Source: Bacillota bacterium (GTDB lineage Bacteria; Bacillota; Clostridia; Oscillospirales; Acutalibacteraceae). Taken from it: DNA of 64,000 bases. The notes below the pieces were generated by a model. The model ran no database searches. It was not told where the DNA came from and saw only the letters and a list, made by a program, of their open reading frames with translations. The stretch covers positions 22,177 through 86,176 of the forward strand of contig JAEZGM010000050.1 in assembly GCA_023416955.1 (NCBI GenBank), written 5' to 3'. Shown here piece by piece: positions 1 to 7,867 of this stretch; within the stretch, counting starts at the first letter, position 1, and each line of letters starts with the position of its first letter. The translations under genes were made by a program, and so were the position numbers.

Positions 1-167
1 TTAACACAGAGTACGAAAAGCTGGCAAAGAATTATGAAATGGACGCCGACAAGGTGAAAGGCTTAATTCCTCAGGAAGAATTGGTAAAGGATCTTGTGGT
101 CGAAAAGGCAATTAATTTGGTTCGCGATACCGCAGTCGTTACCGAAGGCGAAAAATCAGCGGAATAA
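1..167 (+). CDS. tig: Trigger factor, C-terminal end (partial)
   Basis: The frame is open from the left edge and ends with TAA at 165-167 after residues EGEKSAE. The visible 54 residues are helical and charged (EYEKLAKNYEMDADKVKGL, then EKAINLVRDTAVV), as in the C-terminal chaperone arm of trigger factor, the ribosome-associated peptidyl-prolyl isomerase and chaperone. The position directly upstream of clpP-clpX is the classic tig-clpP-clpX order, which supports the call. The catalytic PPIase domain lies outside the window, so identity rests on this tail and the synteny. Confidence 0.85.
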   Translation, partial: NTEYEKLAKNYEMDADKVKGLIPQEELVKDLVVEKAINLVRDTAVVTEGEKSAE

Positions 168-231
168 TCCGTATAAATTTCTTAATTCCTGCCAATGCTG
201 AATTTGTTGTTGCTTATTGGAGGTATAATAA

Positions 232-813
232 ATGAGTTTAGTTCCATATGTCGTTGAACAGACTAACCGCGGGGAGCGTTCTTATGATATTTTTTCCCGC
301 TTGCTCAATGACCGCATTATCATGCTGGCGGAAGAAGTCAACGATACATCAGCGAGTCTGGTTGTTGCACAGTTACTTTATCTGGAAGGGCAGGATCCCG
401 CAAAGGAGATCAGCCTCTACATTAACAGCCCCGGGGGCTCCGTAACATCCGGAATGGCGATCTACGATACCATGCAGTATATCAAGTGCGATGTGAGCAC
501 GATTTGTATGGGTATGGCAGCCAGCATGGGCGCGTTCCTGCTGGCCGCGGGCACGAAAGGTAAGCGCTTTTCGCTGCCGAACAGCGATATTATGATTCAC
601 CAGCCAAGCGGCGGTGCGCAGGGTCAGGCAACTGATGTGCGAATTCATGCAGATCATATTATTGCAACCAAGAAAAAATTGAATGAGATTTTAGCAGAAC
701 GTACGGGTCAGCCGCTTGAAGTAATTGAGCGCGACACCGAACGCGATAATTTTATGACCGCGGAGCAGGCACTGAATTATGGTCTGATTGATAAGGTCAT
801 TTCTTCCAGATGA
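232..813 (+). CDS. clpP: ATP-dependent Clp protease proteolytic subunit ClpP
   Basis: This 193-residue serine peptidase forms the double heptameric barrel that degrades substrates unfolded by ClpX or ClpC in the cytoplasm. The catalytic triad is visible as Ser98 in GMAASMG, His123 in MIHQPSGG and Asp172 in TERDNFM. Length matches the family (about 190-200). An AGGAGG-like site (GGAGG at about 219) precedes ATG 232. It lies 64 bases after the trigger factor gene and just ahead of clpX, so it is probably co-transcribed with its unfoldase. Nothing looks unusual. Confidence 0.98.
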   Translation: MSLVPYVVEQTNRGERSYDIFSRLLNDRIIMLAEEVNDTSASLVVAQLLYLEGQDPAKEISLYINSPGGSVTSGMAIYDTMQYIKCDVSTICMGMAASMGAFLLAAGTKGKRFSLPNSDIMIHQPSGGAQGQATDVRIHADHIIATKKKLNEILAERTGQPLEVIERDTERDNFMTAEQALNYGLIDKVISSR

Positions 814-826
814 GGTTGGTGATATC

Positions 827-2137
827 ATGCCGAATAACGAAGATACTAGAGAAAGAGGCGTAAGCTGCTCGTTCTGCGGAAAGCCGCAGAGTGAGGCGCG
901 TCGGTTGATCGCCGGTCCTGGGGTTTATATCTGTGACGAGTGCATTGAACTTTGCATGTCGATTTTGGAGGATGAAAAAAATCTTTCCAATCGGAAGACA
1001 AACTACAATGAGCCGATCGCGGAATTGCCGAAGCCACAGGATATTAAAAAGCAGCTTGATGATTATGTCATCGGTCAGGAACAGGCAAAAATTGCTCTTT
1101 CCGTTGCGGTATATAATCATTATAAACGCATTTACTACGGCAAAGATGATGTCGAACTGACAAAGAGCAATGTGCTCCTGCTTGGGCCTACAGGTGTTGG
1201 TAAAACGCTTCTCGCGCAGACACTGGCTAAAGTTTTGGATGTGCCCTTTGCAATTGCAGACGCCACAACCTTGACGGAAGCCGGCTATGTCGGTGAAGAC
1301 GTGGAAAACATTTTACTGCGTCTGATTCAGGCGGCGGATTTTGATATAGAGCGTGCCGAACGCGGCATTATTTATATTGATGAGATTGACAAGATCGCAA
1401 GAAAGTCCGAAAACCCCTCCATTACCCGCGACGTCAGCGGCGAGGGCGTGCAGCAGGCTTTGCTGAAAATTTTAGAGGGCACGGTTTCCAATGTACCGCC
1501 TCAGGGTGGACGGAAACACCCGCAGCAGGAGTTTTTACAGATTGATACTTCAAATATTCTGTTTATCTGCGGCGGAGCGTTTGACGGCCTTGAAAAAACG
1601 GTGCAAAACCGTACGGCTTCTTCCGGTTTGGGCTTTGGCGCTCAGGTAAGAAGCAAGGCGGAGCTGGACTCCACCGCATGGATGCAGGACGTTGTCCCGC
1701 ACGATTTGGTCAAATTCGGTTTGATTCCGGAACTGGTCGGCCGCCTTCCCGTGATTGCAGCACTGAACGGACTGGATGAGGATGCGTTGGTTCGGATTTT
1801 GACTGAGCCGAAAAACAGCCTGATCAGCCAGTACAAAAAGCTGTTTCAGTTGGATAAGGTGGAGCTGGAATTCCAGCCGGAAGCACTGAAGGCAATCGCA
1901 AAGAAAACCATTGAACGCCGCACCGGTGCGAGAGGACTTCGGTCAATTCTGGAAAGCTTGCTGACAGGTTTGATGTATGAAGTTCCTACTGATTACACTG
2001 TGGAAAAGGTTGTGATTACCGAGGATACGGTGAACACAAATGCGAAGCCCGAAATTGTCTATAATCCGGAGAGAAAACCGGTGAAGATCAAGATTACGAC
2101 CCCCAGAAAACGCGGGCGAAAAGATACCGCATCATAA
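827..2137 (+). CDS. clpX: ATP-dependent Clp protease ATP-binding subunit ClpX
   Basis: This 436-residue AAA+ unfoldase feeds ClpP. The N-terminal zinc-binding domain has Cys14, Cys17, Cys36 and Cys39 (CSFCGK and CDEC). Walker A GPTGVGKT is at about residues 120-127 and Walker B IIYIDEID at about 181-188, followed by the usual sensor and C-terminal AAA+ lid. ATG 827 was chosen over an upstream in-frame ATG at 788 that overlaps clpP, because a GAGG site at about 812 precedes it and the protein then begins just ahead of the zinc domain as in homologues. Confidence 0.98.
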   Translation: MPNNEDTRERGVSCSFCGKPQSEARRLIAGPGVYICDECIELCMSILEDEKNLSNRKTNYNEPIAELPKPQDIKKQLDDYVIGQEQAKIALSVAVYNHYKRIYYGKDDVELTKSNVLLLGPTGVGKTLLAQTLAKVLDVPFAIADATTLTEAGYVGEDVENILLRLIQAADFDIERAERGIIYIDEIDKIARKSENPSITRDVSGEGVQQALLKILEGTVSNVPPQGGRKHPQQEFLQIDTSNILFICGGAFDGLEKTVQNRTASSGLGFGAQVRSKAELDSTAWMQDVVPHDLVKFGLIPELVGRLPVIAALNGLDEDALVRILTEPKNSLISQYKKLFQLDKVELEFQPEALKAIAKKTIERRTGARGLRSILESLLTGLMYEVPTDYTVEKVVITEDTVNTNAKPEIVYNPERKPVKIKITTPRKRGRKDTAS

Positions 2138-2154
2138 TTTATAACGATTAATTT

Positions 2155-2198
2155 ATGGCTGTTGACGTGGTAGCACCGGTTATCACAGCAACAGCCAT
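2155..2198. terminator. Hairpin between clpX and lon
   Basis: A 10-bp perfect inverted repeat (ATGGCTGTTG and CAACAGCCAT) sits between clpX and lon. There is no strong U tract on either side, so it may be a weak terminator or an mRNA processing or stability element that partly uncouples lon from clpX. Confidence 0.4.
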
Positions 2199-2216
2199 TT
2201 GCGCTAAGGAGCGAAT

Positions 2217-4628
2217 ATGAGTACAAAATCTGAACTGCAAAAGATTAAAACAATCCAACTCCCTGTGCTGGCGCTCAGGGGCTTGGTTATATTCCCCGGC
2301 ATGCTGCTGCAGTTTGACGTTGGTCGCAAAAAATCCATACTGGCTCTATCCAAGGCCATGGAGGAAAACCAGCAGATTCTTTTGGTTGCGCAAAAGGACA
2401 TCGGCGAAGATGACCCTGACAGCAGTCAGGTCTACTATACCGGTGTTGTGGCAAGTGTGAAGCAGGTGGTGCGCCATTCAGACGATGGAGTACGCCTTTT
2501 TGCCGAAGGCCTTTACCGCGCAGAAATAGAATCCGTTGCCAGTGAAAGCCCGTTTTTATTGGCTGAGGTATGTGAGCTGAAATCAAAGTCCTACCGTACA
2601 TCACACAAAACGGAAGCGCTGATGCGTTACACGCAGGAGCTATTTGAGGAATATATTCAAAACTACGGTCGGATTGCGCCTGACATCGTACTGGGCGTAA
2701 TTCAGAAAAAGGATTGCGGAGAGCTCGCTGATTTCATTACTTCCAACATCATGCTGGATTTTGAAAAAAAGCAAAGTATTTTGGAAGAACTGCACCCCGT
2801 CAAACGGTTGGAAATTCTCACGGAGATTCTGCAGGAGGAAATTGACGTTCTCTCCATTGAATCACAGATCAGCGAACGTGCACGACAGCAGATTTCAGAC
2901 AATCAGCGCGAATATTTTCTGCGGGAGCAGATGAAAGCGATTTCGGACGAATTGGGGGAAGAAGATAATCCTTCGGACGATGCAGCATCTTTGCGGGAAC
3001 GTGTGCTGAAAATGAAGCTGCCTGAACTTCAGAATGAAAAACTTCTGAAGGAATGTGACCGCCTTGCAAAAATGCCGGAAGGCTCCCATGAAGCAAGCGT
3101 AGTTGTCAGCTATATTGAATCCTGCCTTGACCTTCCATGGAATCATGCCAGCAAAGAGCATATTGATCTTGCGAAAGCGCAGAAAGCGCTCGACAGGGAT
3201 CATTACGGACTGACAAAGGTGAAAGAGCGCATTGTGGAAAGCCTCGCCGTAAAGAAGCTGGCGCCCGATATGAAAGGCCAGATCATTTGCCTCGTCGGCC
3301 CTCCCGGCGTGGGAAAAACATCAATTGCCATGTCGATTGCAAAAGCGATCGGGCGTAAGTATGTCCGTGTATCACTTGGCGGCGTTCGCGATGAGTCCGA
3401 CATTATCGGCCACAGAAGAACCTATATCGGTTCAATGCCGGGAAGAATTATCTCCGCGCTGAAGCAGGCGGGCGCCAATAACCCGTTGATTTTGCTGGAC
3501 GAAATTGATAAGCTCAGCAATGACTACCACGGTGACCCCGCGTCCGCCTTGCTGGAGGTACTGGACCCGGAGCAGAATTCGGCGTTTTACGACCATTACA
3601 TTGATATGCCGTTTGATTTAAGCAATGTGATGTTCATTACAACCGCAAATGATGCAAGCTCTATTCCTGAACCTCTTTACGACAGAATGGACGTCATCAC
3701 GCTGGGCAGCTATACGCATGAGGAAAAATACCAGATTGTGCTGAAGCACCTTGTGCCAAAGCAGATGAAAAGGCACGGCATCAGCACAAAATCGCTGAAA
3801 ATTACACCGGACGCACTGCATACCTTAATTGACGGGTATACAAGGGAAGCGGGCGTCAGAAGTCTTGAACGCCAGATTGCCGCGCTTTGCAGAAAAGCTG
3901 CGAAGAAAATTGTGGAAGACAGTACTGTAAAAATTACAGTGAAACCCGATAATCTCGAGGAATTTTTGGGGCCGAAGCGCTTTAAAACCGATGAACTGCA
4001 TAAATCCGATATGGTTGGGCTGGTTAACGGCCTGGCCTGGACGAGTGTCGGAGGAGAAATTTTGCCGATTGAAGTTGCTGTGATGGACGGTTCCGGTAAA
4101 ATTGAGCTGACCGGCTCCCTCGGTGACGTGATGAAAGAATCCGCGAGGACCGCGATCAGCTGCATCCGTACCAGAGCTTCCAGCCTCGGCATTCATCATG
4201 ATTTCTATAATAAATATGATATTCACATCCACGCGCCGGAAGGGGCGATTCCGAAAGACGGCCCTTCGGCCGGCACCGCAATGGCCACCGCCATTACATC
4301 TGCGCTGACCAATATCCCGATTCGGCACGATGTTGCCATGACCGGCGAAATCACGCTGCTTGGCCGTGTGCTGCCAATCGGCGGACTGAAAGAAAAAACA
4401 ATGGCCGCCTACCGCTCGGGAATCAAGCGCGTCATTATACCCGCCGACAATGTATCCGACCTGGCGGACATTGACAAGGTCGTCAAGGACGCGGTCGAAT
4501 TTCTGCCGGTCGATAAAATCGATCAGGTATTGGAGGCTGCGCTTGTAGATAAGCCTAATTCGGATTCAGTGGATCATACAAAGTCAGTGGGTGCTTCCCC
4601 GGCAAAAAACCCCGAACTTACGCACTAG
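2217..4628 (+). CDS. lon: Endopeptidase La (Lon protease)
   Basis: This 803-residue ATP-dependent serine protease removes damaged and regulatory proteins in the cytosol. The N-terminal substrate-binding domain begins LPVLALRGLVIFPGM, the AAA+ module has Walker A GPPGVGKT at residues 361-368 and Walker B ILLDEIDKL, and the C-terminal peptidase domain has the Ser684 nucleophile in PKDGPSAGT and Lys727 in GGLKEK, the Ser-Lys dyad. Length is typical. It sits after a hairpin downstream of clpX and 11 bases before engB, so these genes are probably one unit. Confidence 0.98.
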   Translation: MSTKSELQKIKTIQLPVLALRGLVIFPGMLLQFDVGRKKSILALSKAMEENQQILLVAQKDIGEDDPDSSQVYYTGVVASVKQVVRHSDDGVRLFAEGLYRAEIESVASESPFLLAEVCELKSKSYRTSHKTEALMRYTQELFEEYIQNYGRIAPDIVLGVIQKKDCGELADFITSNIMLDFEKKQSILEELHPVKRLEILTEILQEEIDVLSIESQISERARQQISDNQREYFLREQMKAISDELGEEDNPSDDAASLRERVLKMKLPELQNEKLLKECDRLAKMPEGSHEASVVVSYIESCLDLPWNHASKEHIDLAKAQKALDRDHYGLTKVKERIVESLAVKKLAPDMKGQIICLVGPPGVGKTSIAMSIAKAIGRKYVRVSLGGVRDESDIIGHRRTYIGSMPGRIISALKQAGANNPLILLDEIDKLSNDYHGDPASALLEVLDPEQNSAFYDHYIDMPFDLSNVMFITTANDASSIPEPLYDRMDVITLGSYTHEEKYQIVLKHLVPKQMKRHGISTKSLKITPDALHTLIDGYTREAGVRSLERQIAALCRKAAKKIVEDSTVKITVKPDNLEEFLGPKRFKTDELHKSDMVGLVNGLAWTSVGGEILPIEVAVMDGSGKIELTGSLGDVMKESARTAISCIRTRASSLGIHHDFYNKYDIHIHAPEGAIPKDGPSAGTAMATAITSALTNIPIRHDVAMTGEITLLGRVLPIGGLKEKTMAAYRSGIKRVIIPADNVSDLADIDKVVKDAVEFLPVDKIDQVLEAALVDKPNSDSVDHTKSVGASPAKNPELTH

Positions 4629-4639
4629 GGGGGGAAGTT

Positions 4640-5248
4640 ATGAAATACGAAAACGCATCGTTTGAAATTTGTGCGGGGAAGCTTGACCAGCTTCCCGAAA
4701 GCACATTGCCGGAAATCGTTTTTTCAGGACGTTCCAACGTGGGGAAATCATCCCTGATCAATAAAACTCTTAACCGTAAATCTCTTGCTCGGGTGAGCGC
4801 CACACCGGGCAAAACGGGAACCATTAATTTTTATCGTCTGCCTGCCTGCCGTTTGGTAGATTTGCCGGGATACGGATACGCAAAGGTTTCCCAGTCTGAA
4901 AAGCTTCGCTGGGCTGAGCTGGTGGAGGGCTATTTAAATATGCAGCGCAACGTTGCACTGCTGGTGCAGATTATCGACATGCGGCACGCGCCGACAGATG
5001 ACGATTTGCACATGATCGATTTTATCTCAAACGCAGGTTACCCTTTTTTGGTCGCGGCGACAAAATGCGATAAACTCAACAAAACACAGTATGCGGCACA
5101 GTTACAGGAGCTGAGCGAACAATTGCCTGGCGTAGCCATTCTGCCGGTTTCTTCCGTACGGGGCACCGGTATTGAGGAATTGCGCAGCAAAATTGAATCC
5201 GCATGCGATGCAGCACAGCAAAACATTCGGGAAGAGACAGCACTCTGA
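4640..5248 (+). CDS. engB: Ribosome biogenesis GTPase YsxC/EngB
   Basis: This 202-residue TrmE-Era-EngA-like GTPase is needed for 50S subunit assembly in Gram-positive bacteria. G1 is GRSNVGKSS, G3 is DLPGYGYAKVS and G4 is TKCDK. ATG 4640 follows a purine-rich GGGGGGAAG site only 11 bases after the lon stop, and lon-engB adjacency is common in Bacillota. About 190 bases of AT-rich DNA follow before the next gene. Confidence 0.96.
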   Translation: MKYENASFEICAGKLDQLPESTLPEIVFSGRSNVGKSSLINKTLNRKSLARVSATPGKTGTINFYRLPACRLVDLPGYGYAKVSQSEKLRWAELVEGYLNMQRNVALLVQIIDMRHAPTDDDLHMIDFISNAGYPFLVAATKCDKLNKTQYAAQLQELSEQLPGVAILPVSSVRGTGIEELRSKIESACDAAQQNIREETAL

Positions 5249-5376
5249 ACTTCCCGGGTGTTTTTGCGTGCCCAAAGCATAAGAAGATTTACTTTTGTAA
5301 ACAGATGTAATTACACTATTTAATGATGGAATTTTAACAGAATAAACAAAATAAATTAAGAATCAATGAATATTGC

Positions 5377-5405
5377 TTTACATTTTGACTTTCACATGGT
5401 AGAAT
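5377..5405 (+). promoter_or_regulatory. Predicted sigma-A promoter of yerC-like operon
   Basis: TTTACA (5377-5382), a 17-base spacer and TAGAAT (5400-5405) lie just upstream of the YerC-like gene in an AT-rich gap. Position and spacing fit a vegetative promoter. Confidence 0.55.
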
Positions 5406-5437
5406 CTTAGCGGATTAGATTATTAGGAGGAATTTTT

Positions 5438-5740
5438 TTGAATTCTAAAATTAAGGACGAAAGTGTTGATTTTTTGTTTCAGGCGATTCTGTCTCTGAAA
5501 ACAGAAGATGAATGCTATAATTTTTTTGAAGATCTATGCACTGTACCTGAAATTAAAGCGATGTCGCAGCGCCTTTTAGTAGCTCATATGTTAAGTACAA
5601 AACGGGTATACAGCGATATTGTCGCTGAAACAGGTGCTTCCACCGCAACTATCAGCCGCGTAAACCGCTCTTTGAACTATGGCTGCGACGGGTATGAACT
5701 GGTGTTTAAAAGACTGGAATCCGGGGAAAAGTCTGAATGA
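5438..5740 (+). CDS. YerC/YecD family TrpR-like DNA-binding protein
   Basis: This 100-residue helix-turn-helix protein belongs to the TrpR superfamily (YerC/YecD type). Features seen are the N-terminal helix FLFQAILSLKTEDECYNFFED, the family-typical CTVPEIKAMSQRLLVAHML and the recognition helix region ETGASTATISRVNRSLNYG. The start is TTG 5438 behind AGGAGG at about 5424. The family is a predicted transcriptional regulator whose ligand is unknown, so a role in tryptophan control should not be assumed. The next gene overlaps its stop (ATGA), which implies translational coupling. Confidence 0.9.
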   Translation: MNSKIKDESVDFLFQAILSLKTEDECYNFFEDLCTVPEIKAMSQRLLVAHMLSTKRVYSDIVAETGASTATISRVNRSLNYGCDGYELVFKRLESGEKSE

Positions 5741-6492
5741 GTTATTCTTCATTTGCATATTATTACGATGCCCTCACACGGAATGTAGAGTACGGGAAGA
5801 GGGCTGAGTATTTTTGCGATATTTTACAAAAGTACAGCCATGACCCCGGCATTACACTGGATTTGGCCTGCGGAACAGGCAGTCTGACCATTGAACTTGC
5901 AAAGCGCGGACTGGATGTTTACGGTGTGGACGGATCTTCCTCCATGCTGTCAGTTGCCCAGCAGAAAGTGGCGGAAGAAGATCTCAGCTTATTGTTCCTT
6001 TGTCAGGAAATGCAGACGCTAAACCTTTACGGCACCATTGATACGGTCATTTGCGCGTTGGACAGCATAAACCACCTGACAAACGAAAATGACGTACGGC
6101 GCGCTTTCGAGCGTGTCTCTTTATTTTTGAGCCCGGGCGGATACTTTATTTTTGATTTAAATACCATCTATAAGCATCAGCGCATTCTTGCAAACCATGT
6201 ATTTATCTATGATACGGAAGATGTTTACTGCATTTGGCAGAATCATCTGCAGGAAAAAGGCTGCCGTATCGGCATTACATTGGATCTATTTGGTCGGGAG
6301 GCGTCCGGCTTTTACCGCCGAAGCACCGATCATTTTTATGAGCGTGCCTACGATCTCGAATGGATTGCCGCTCTTCTCAAACAAACCGGAATGTATCCGG
6401 TCGGTTTGTTTGACGACCTATCGTTCCAAGATCCGGTCGAGACATCCGAACGAGTCGTTTTTGTTGCCAGAAAGAATGGAGAGTACTCATAA
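5737..6492 (+). CDS. Class I SAM-dependent methyltransferase
   Basis: This 251-residue Rossmann-fold methyltransferase has motif I as TLDLACGTGSLTIELA and the motif II acidic position in DVYGVDGSSSML, which bind S-adenosylmethionine. Its start overlaps the stop of the YerC-like gene by 4 bases, and hslO begins 2 bases after its stop, so the three are probably one transcript. The substrate cannot be read from the sequence. Similar proteins are annotated only as generic methyltransferases. Confidence 0.88.
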   Translation: MSYSSFAYYYDALTRNVEYGKRAEYFCDILQKYSHDPGITLDLACGTGSLTIELAKRGLDVYGVDGSSSMLSVAQQKVAEEDLSLLFLCQEMQTLNLYGTIDTVICALDSINHLTNENDVRRAFERVSLFLSPGGYFIFDLNTIYKHQRILANHVFIYDTEDVYCIWQNHLQEKGCRIGITLDLFGREASGFYRRSTDHFYERAYDLEWIAALLKQTGMYPVGLFDDLSFQDPVETSERVVFVARKNGEYS

Positions 6493-6493
6493 A

Positions 6494-7393
6494 ATGGACA
6501 GAATAATCAGATGTATTACATCAAGCGGCGGTATTATGGCTGCCGCGATTGATTCAACATATATTGTAGCCACAGCACAGCAAATCCACCATACAAGCCC
6601 GGTTGCAACCGCGGCAATCGGACGCCTTCTTACTGCGTCTTCCATGATGGGGAGCATGCTGAAAAAGTCCGATGCAACCATTACGCTGAAAATGAATGGG
6701 CGTGGGCCGCTCGGCTCCGTTGTCGCAGTTGCCGACGGTAAAGGAAACTGCCGCGGCTATGTCGACCACCCTGAAATTGAATTGCCTTTGAAGCCTAATG
6801 GCAAGTTGGACGTGGGGGGAGCGGTTGGCTCAGACGGCCTGTTGGGCGTCATTCGTGACTATGGGGAAGGCAGTCCTTACACTGGACAGGTTGAAATTCA
6901 AACCGGAGAAATTGGGGAAGATATTACACATTATTATGCGGTCAGTGAGCAGATTCCAACTGTATGCGCGCTGGGCGTATTAGTGGACAAGCGGGATATT
7001 CGGCAGATTCTCGCAGGCGGACTATTAATTCAGGTTCTTCCGGGCGCTACGGACACCGAAATCACAAAGCTGGAGCAAAACATCCGTCAATTGGAACCCG
7101 TTACTACAATGCTCGCCAGGGGCATGGATATTGAGGCTATTTGCCGTACCGCACTGAATGGATTTGATATGGAAATTCTGGACGAATATCCGGTCGCATA
7201 CGTGTGCAACTGCAGCCAGGAGCGTGTGGGGCGCGCGATTTCCACATTAAAGAGAGAAGATATTCTGTCGCTTGCCGACGAAACAGGATACGCGGAAGCT
7301 GCCTGCCAATACTGCGGTCATACGTATCGCTTGTCCCGGGAAGATCTTGCGAGAATCGCTCAAGAATCGAGCGCAGAACAAAATCTGGAATAA
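6494..7393 (+). CDS. hslO: Redox-regulated chaperone Hsp33
   Basis: This 299-residue holdase chaperone is activated by oxidation. The zinc-binding switch is visible near the C-terminus as CNC in VAYVCNCSQERV and CQYC in AACQYCGHTYRL, giving the CxC and CxxC cysteines. ATG 6494 (MDRIIRCITSSGG) was chosen over a much longer open frame that overlaps the methyltransferase, because MDRIIR is the normal N-terminus and GAATGGAGAG lies just upstream. The gene ends 15 bases before the tRNA operon promoter. Confidence 0.96.
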   Translation: MDRIIRCITSSGGIMAAAIDSTYIVATAQQIHHTSPVATAAIGRLLTASSMMGSMLKKSDATITLKMNGRGPLGSVVAVADGKGNCRGYVDHPEIELPLKPNGKLDVGGAVGSDGLLGVIRDYGEGSPYTGQVEIQTGEIGEDITHYYAVSEQIPTVCALGVLVDKRDIRQILAGGLLIQVLPGATDTEITKLEQNIRQLEPVTTMLARGMDIEAICRTALNGFDMEILDEYPVAYVCNCSQERVGRAISTLKREDILSLADETGYAEAACQYCGHTYRLSREDLARIAQESSAEQNLE

Positions 7394-7407
7394 ATTAAAA
7401 AAAGGTG

Positions 7408-7436
7408 TTGACAACTGTAACAATATATAGTATTAT
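7408..7436 (+). promoter_or_regulatory. Strong promoter of the tRNA operon
   Basis: Consensus -35 TTGACA (7408-7413), exactly 17 bases, then TATTAT (7431-7436), placed about 30 bases upstream of tRNA-Val. This should drive all five tRNAs and, since the operon terminator is displaced by the prophage, may read on into the integrase gene as antisense. Confidence 0.85.
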
Positions 7437-7467
7437 ATAACACGTCGCTGATGCGCATGCGACATTC

Positions 7468-7544
7468 GGGAGCATAGCTCAGCTGGTTAGAGCACCTGCC
7501 TTACAAGCAGGGGGTCATAGGTTCGAGTCCTATTGTTCCCACCA
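7468..7544 (+). tRNA. tRNA-Val (UAC)
   Basis: Cloverleaf with acceptor GGGAGCA pairing to TGTTCCC, anticodon TAC in CTTACAA, T-loop GTTCGAGTC and an encoded CCA end. First gene of the five-tRNA operon. Confidence 0.97.
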
Positions 7545-7549
7545 GCAAT

Positions 7550-7626
7550 GGCTCGGTAGTTCAGCTGGTTAGAACGCTAGCCTGTCACGCTAGAGGTCGT
7601 CGGTTCGATCCCGATCCGAGTCGCCA
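7550..7626 (+). tRNA. tRNA-Asp (GUC)
   Basis: Acceptor GGCTCGG pairs with CCGAGTC, anticodon GTC in CTGTCAC, T-arm GGTTCGATCCC, encoded CCA. Five bases separate it from tRNA-Val. Confidence 0.97.
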
Positions 7627-7629
7627 TTT

Positions 7630-7705
7630 GCCTCTGTAGCTCAGTCGGTAGAGCAGGGGACTGAAAATCCCCGTGTCGGTGGTTCGATTCCGCCCGGAGG
7701 CACCA
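7630..7705 (+). tRNA. tRNA-Phe (GAA)
   Basis: Acceptor GCCTCTG pairs with CGGAGGC, anticodon GAA in ACTGAAAAT, T-arm GGTTCGATTCC, encoded CCA. Confidence 0.97.
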
Positions 7706-7710
7706 TTATT

Positions 7711-7786
7711 GCGAACGTAGCTCATCTGGTAGAGCGCCACCTTGCCAAGGTGGAGGTAGCGAGTTCGAGCCTCGTCGTTCGCTCCA
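7711..7786 (+). tRNA. tRNA-Gly (GCC)
   Basis: Acceptor GCGAACG pairs with CGTTCGC, anticodon GCC in TTGCCAA, T-arm GAGTTCGAGCCTC, encoded CCA. Confidence 0.97.
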
Positions 7787-7792
7787 TTTTTT

Positions 7793-7867
7793 GGCGTCAT
7801 AGCCAAGTGGTAAGGCATGGGTCTGCAAAACCCTGATTCCCCAGTTCAAATCTGGGTGACGCCTCCA
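7793..7867 (+). tRNA. tRNA-Cys (GCA), prophage attachment target
   Basis: Acceptor GGCGTCA pairs with TGACGCC, anticodon GCA in CTGCAAAA, encoded CCA. The gene is intact because the last 14 bases (7854-7867) are restored by the phage attachment core. Its normal downstream terminator is now at 44379-44413, beyond the prophage. The last 20 or so bases also encode, on the other strand, the C-terminus of the prophage integrase. Confidence 0.97.

Noticed and set aside
7585..7818. 77-codon frame over the tRNA cluster
   Set aside because: Lies entirely on tRNA genes, opposite strand; a common spurious annotation.
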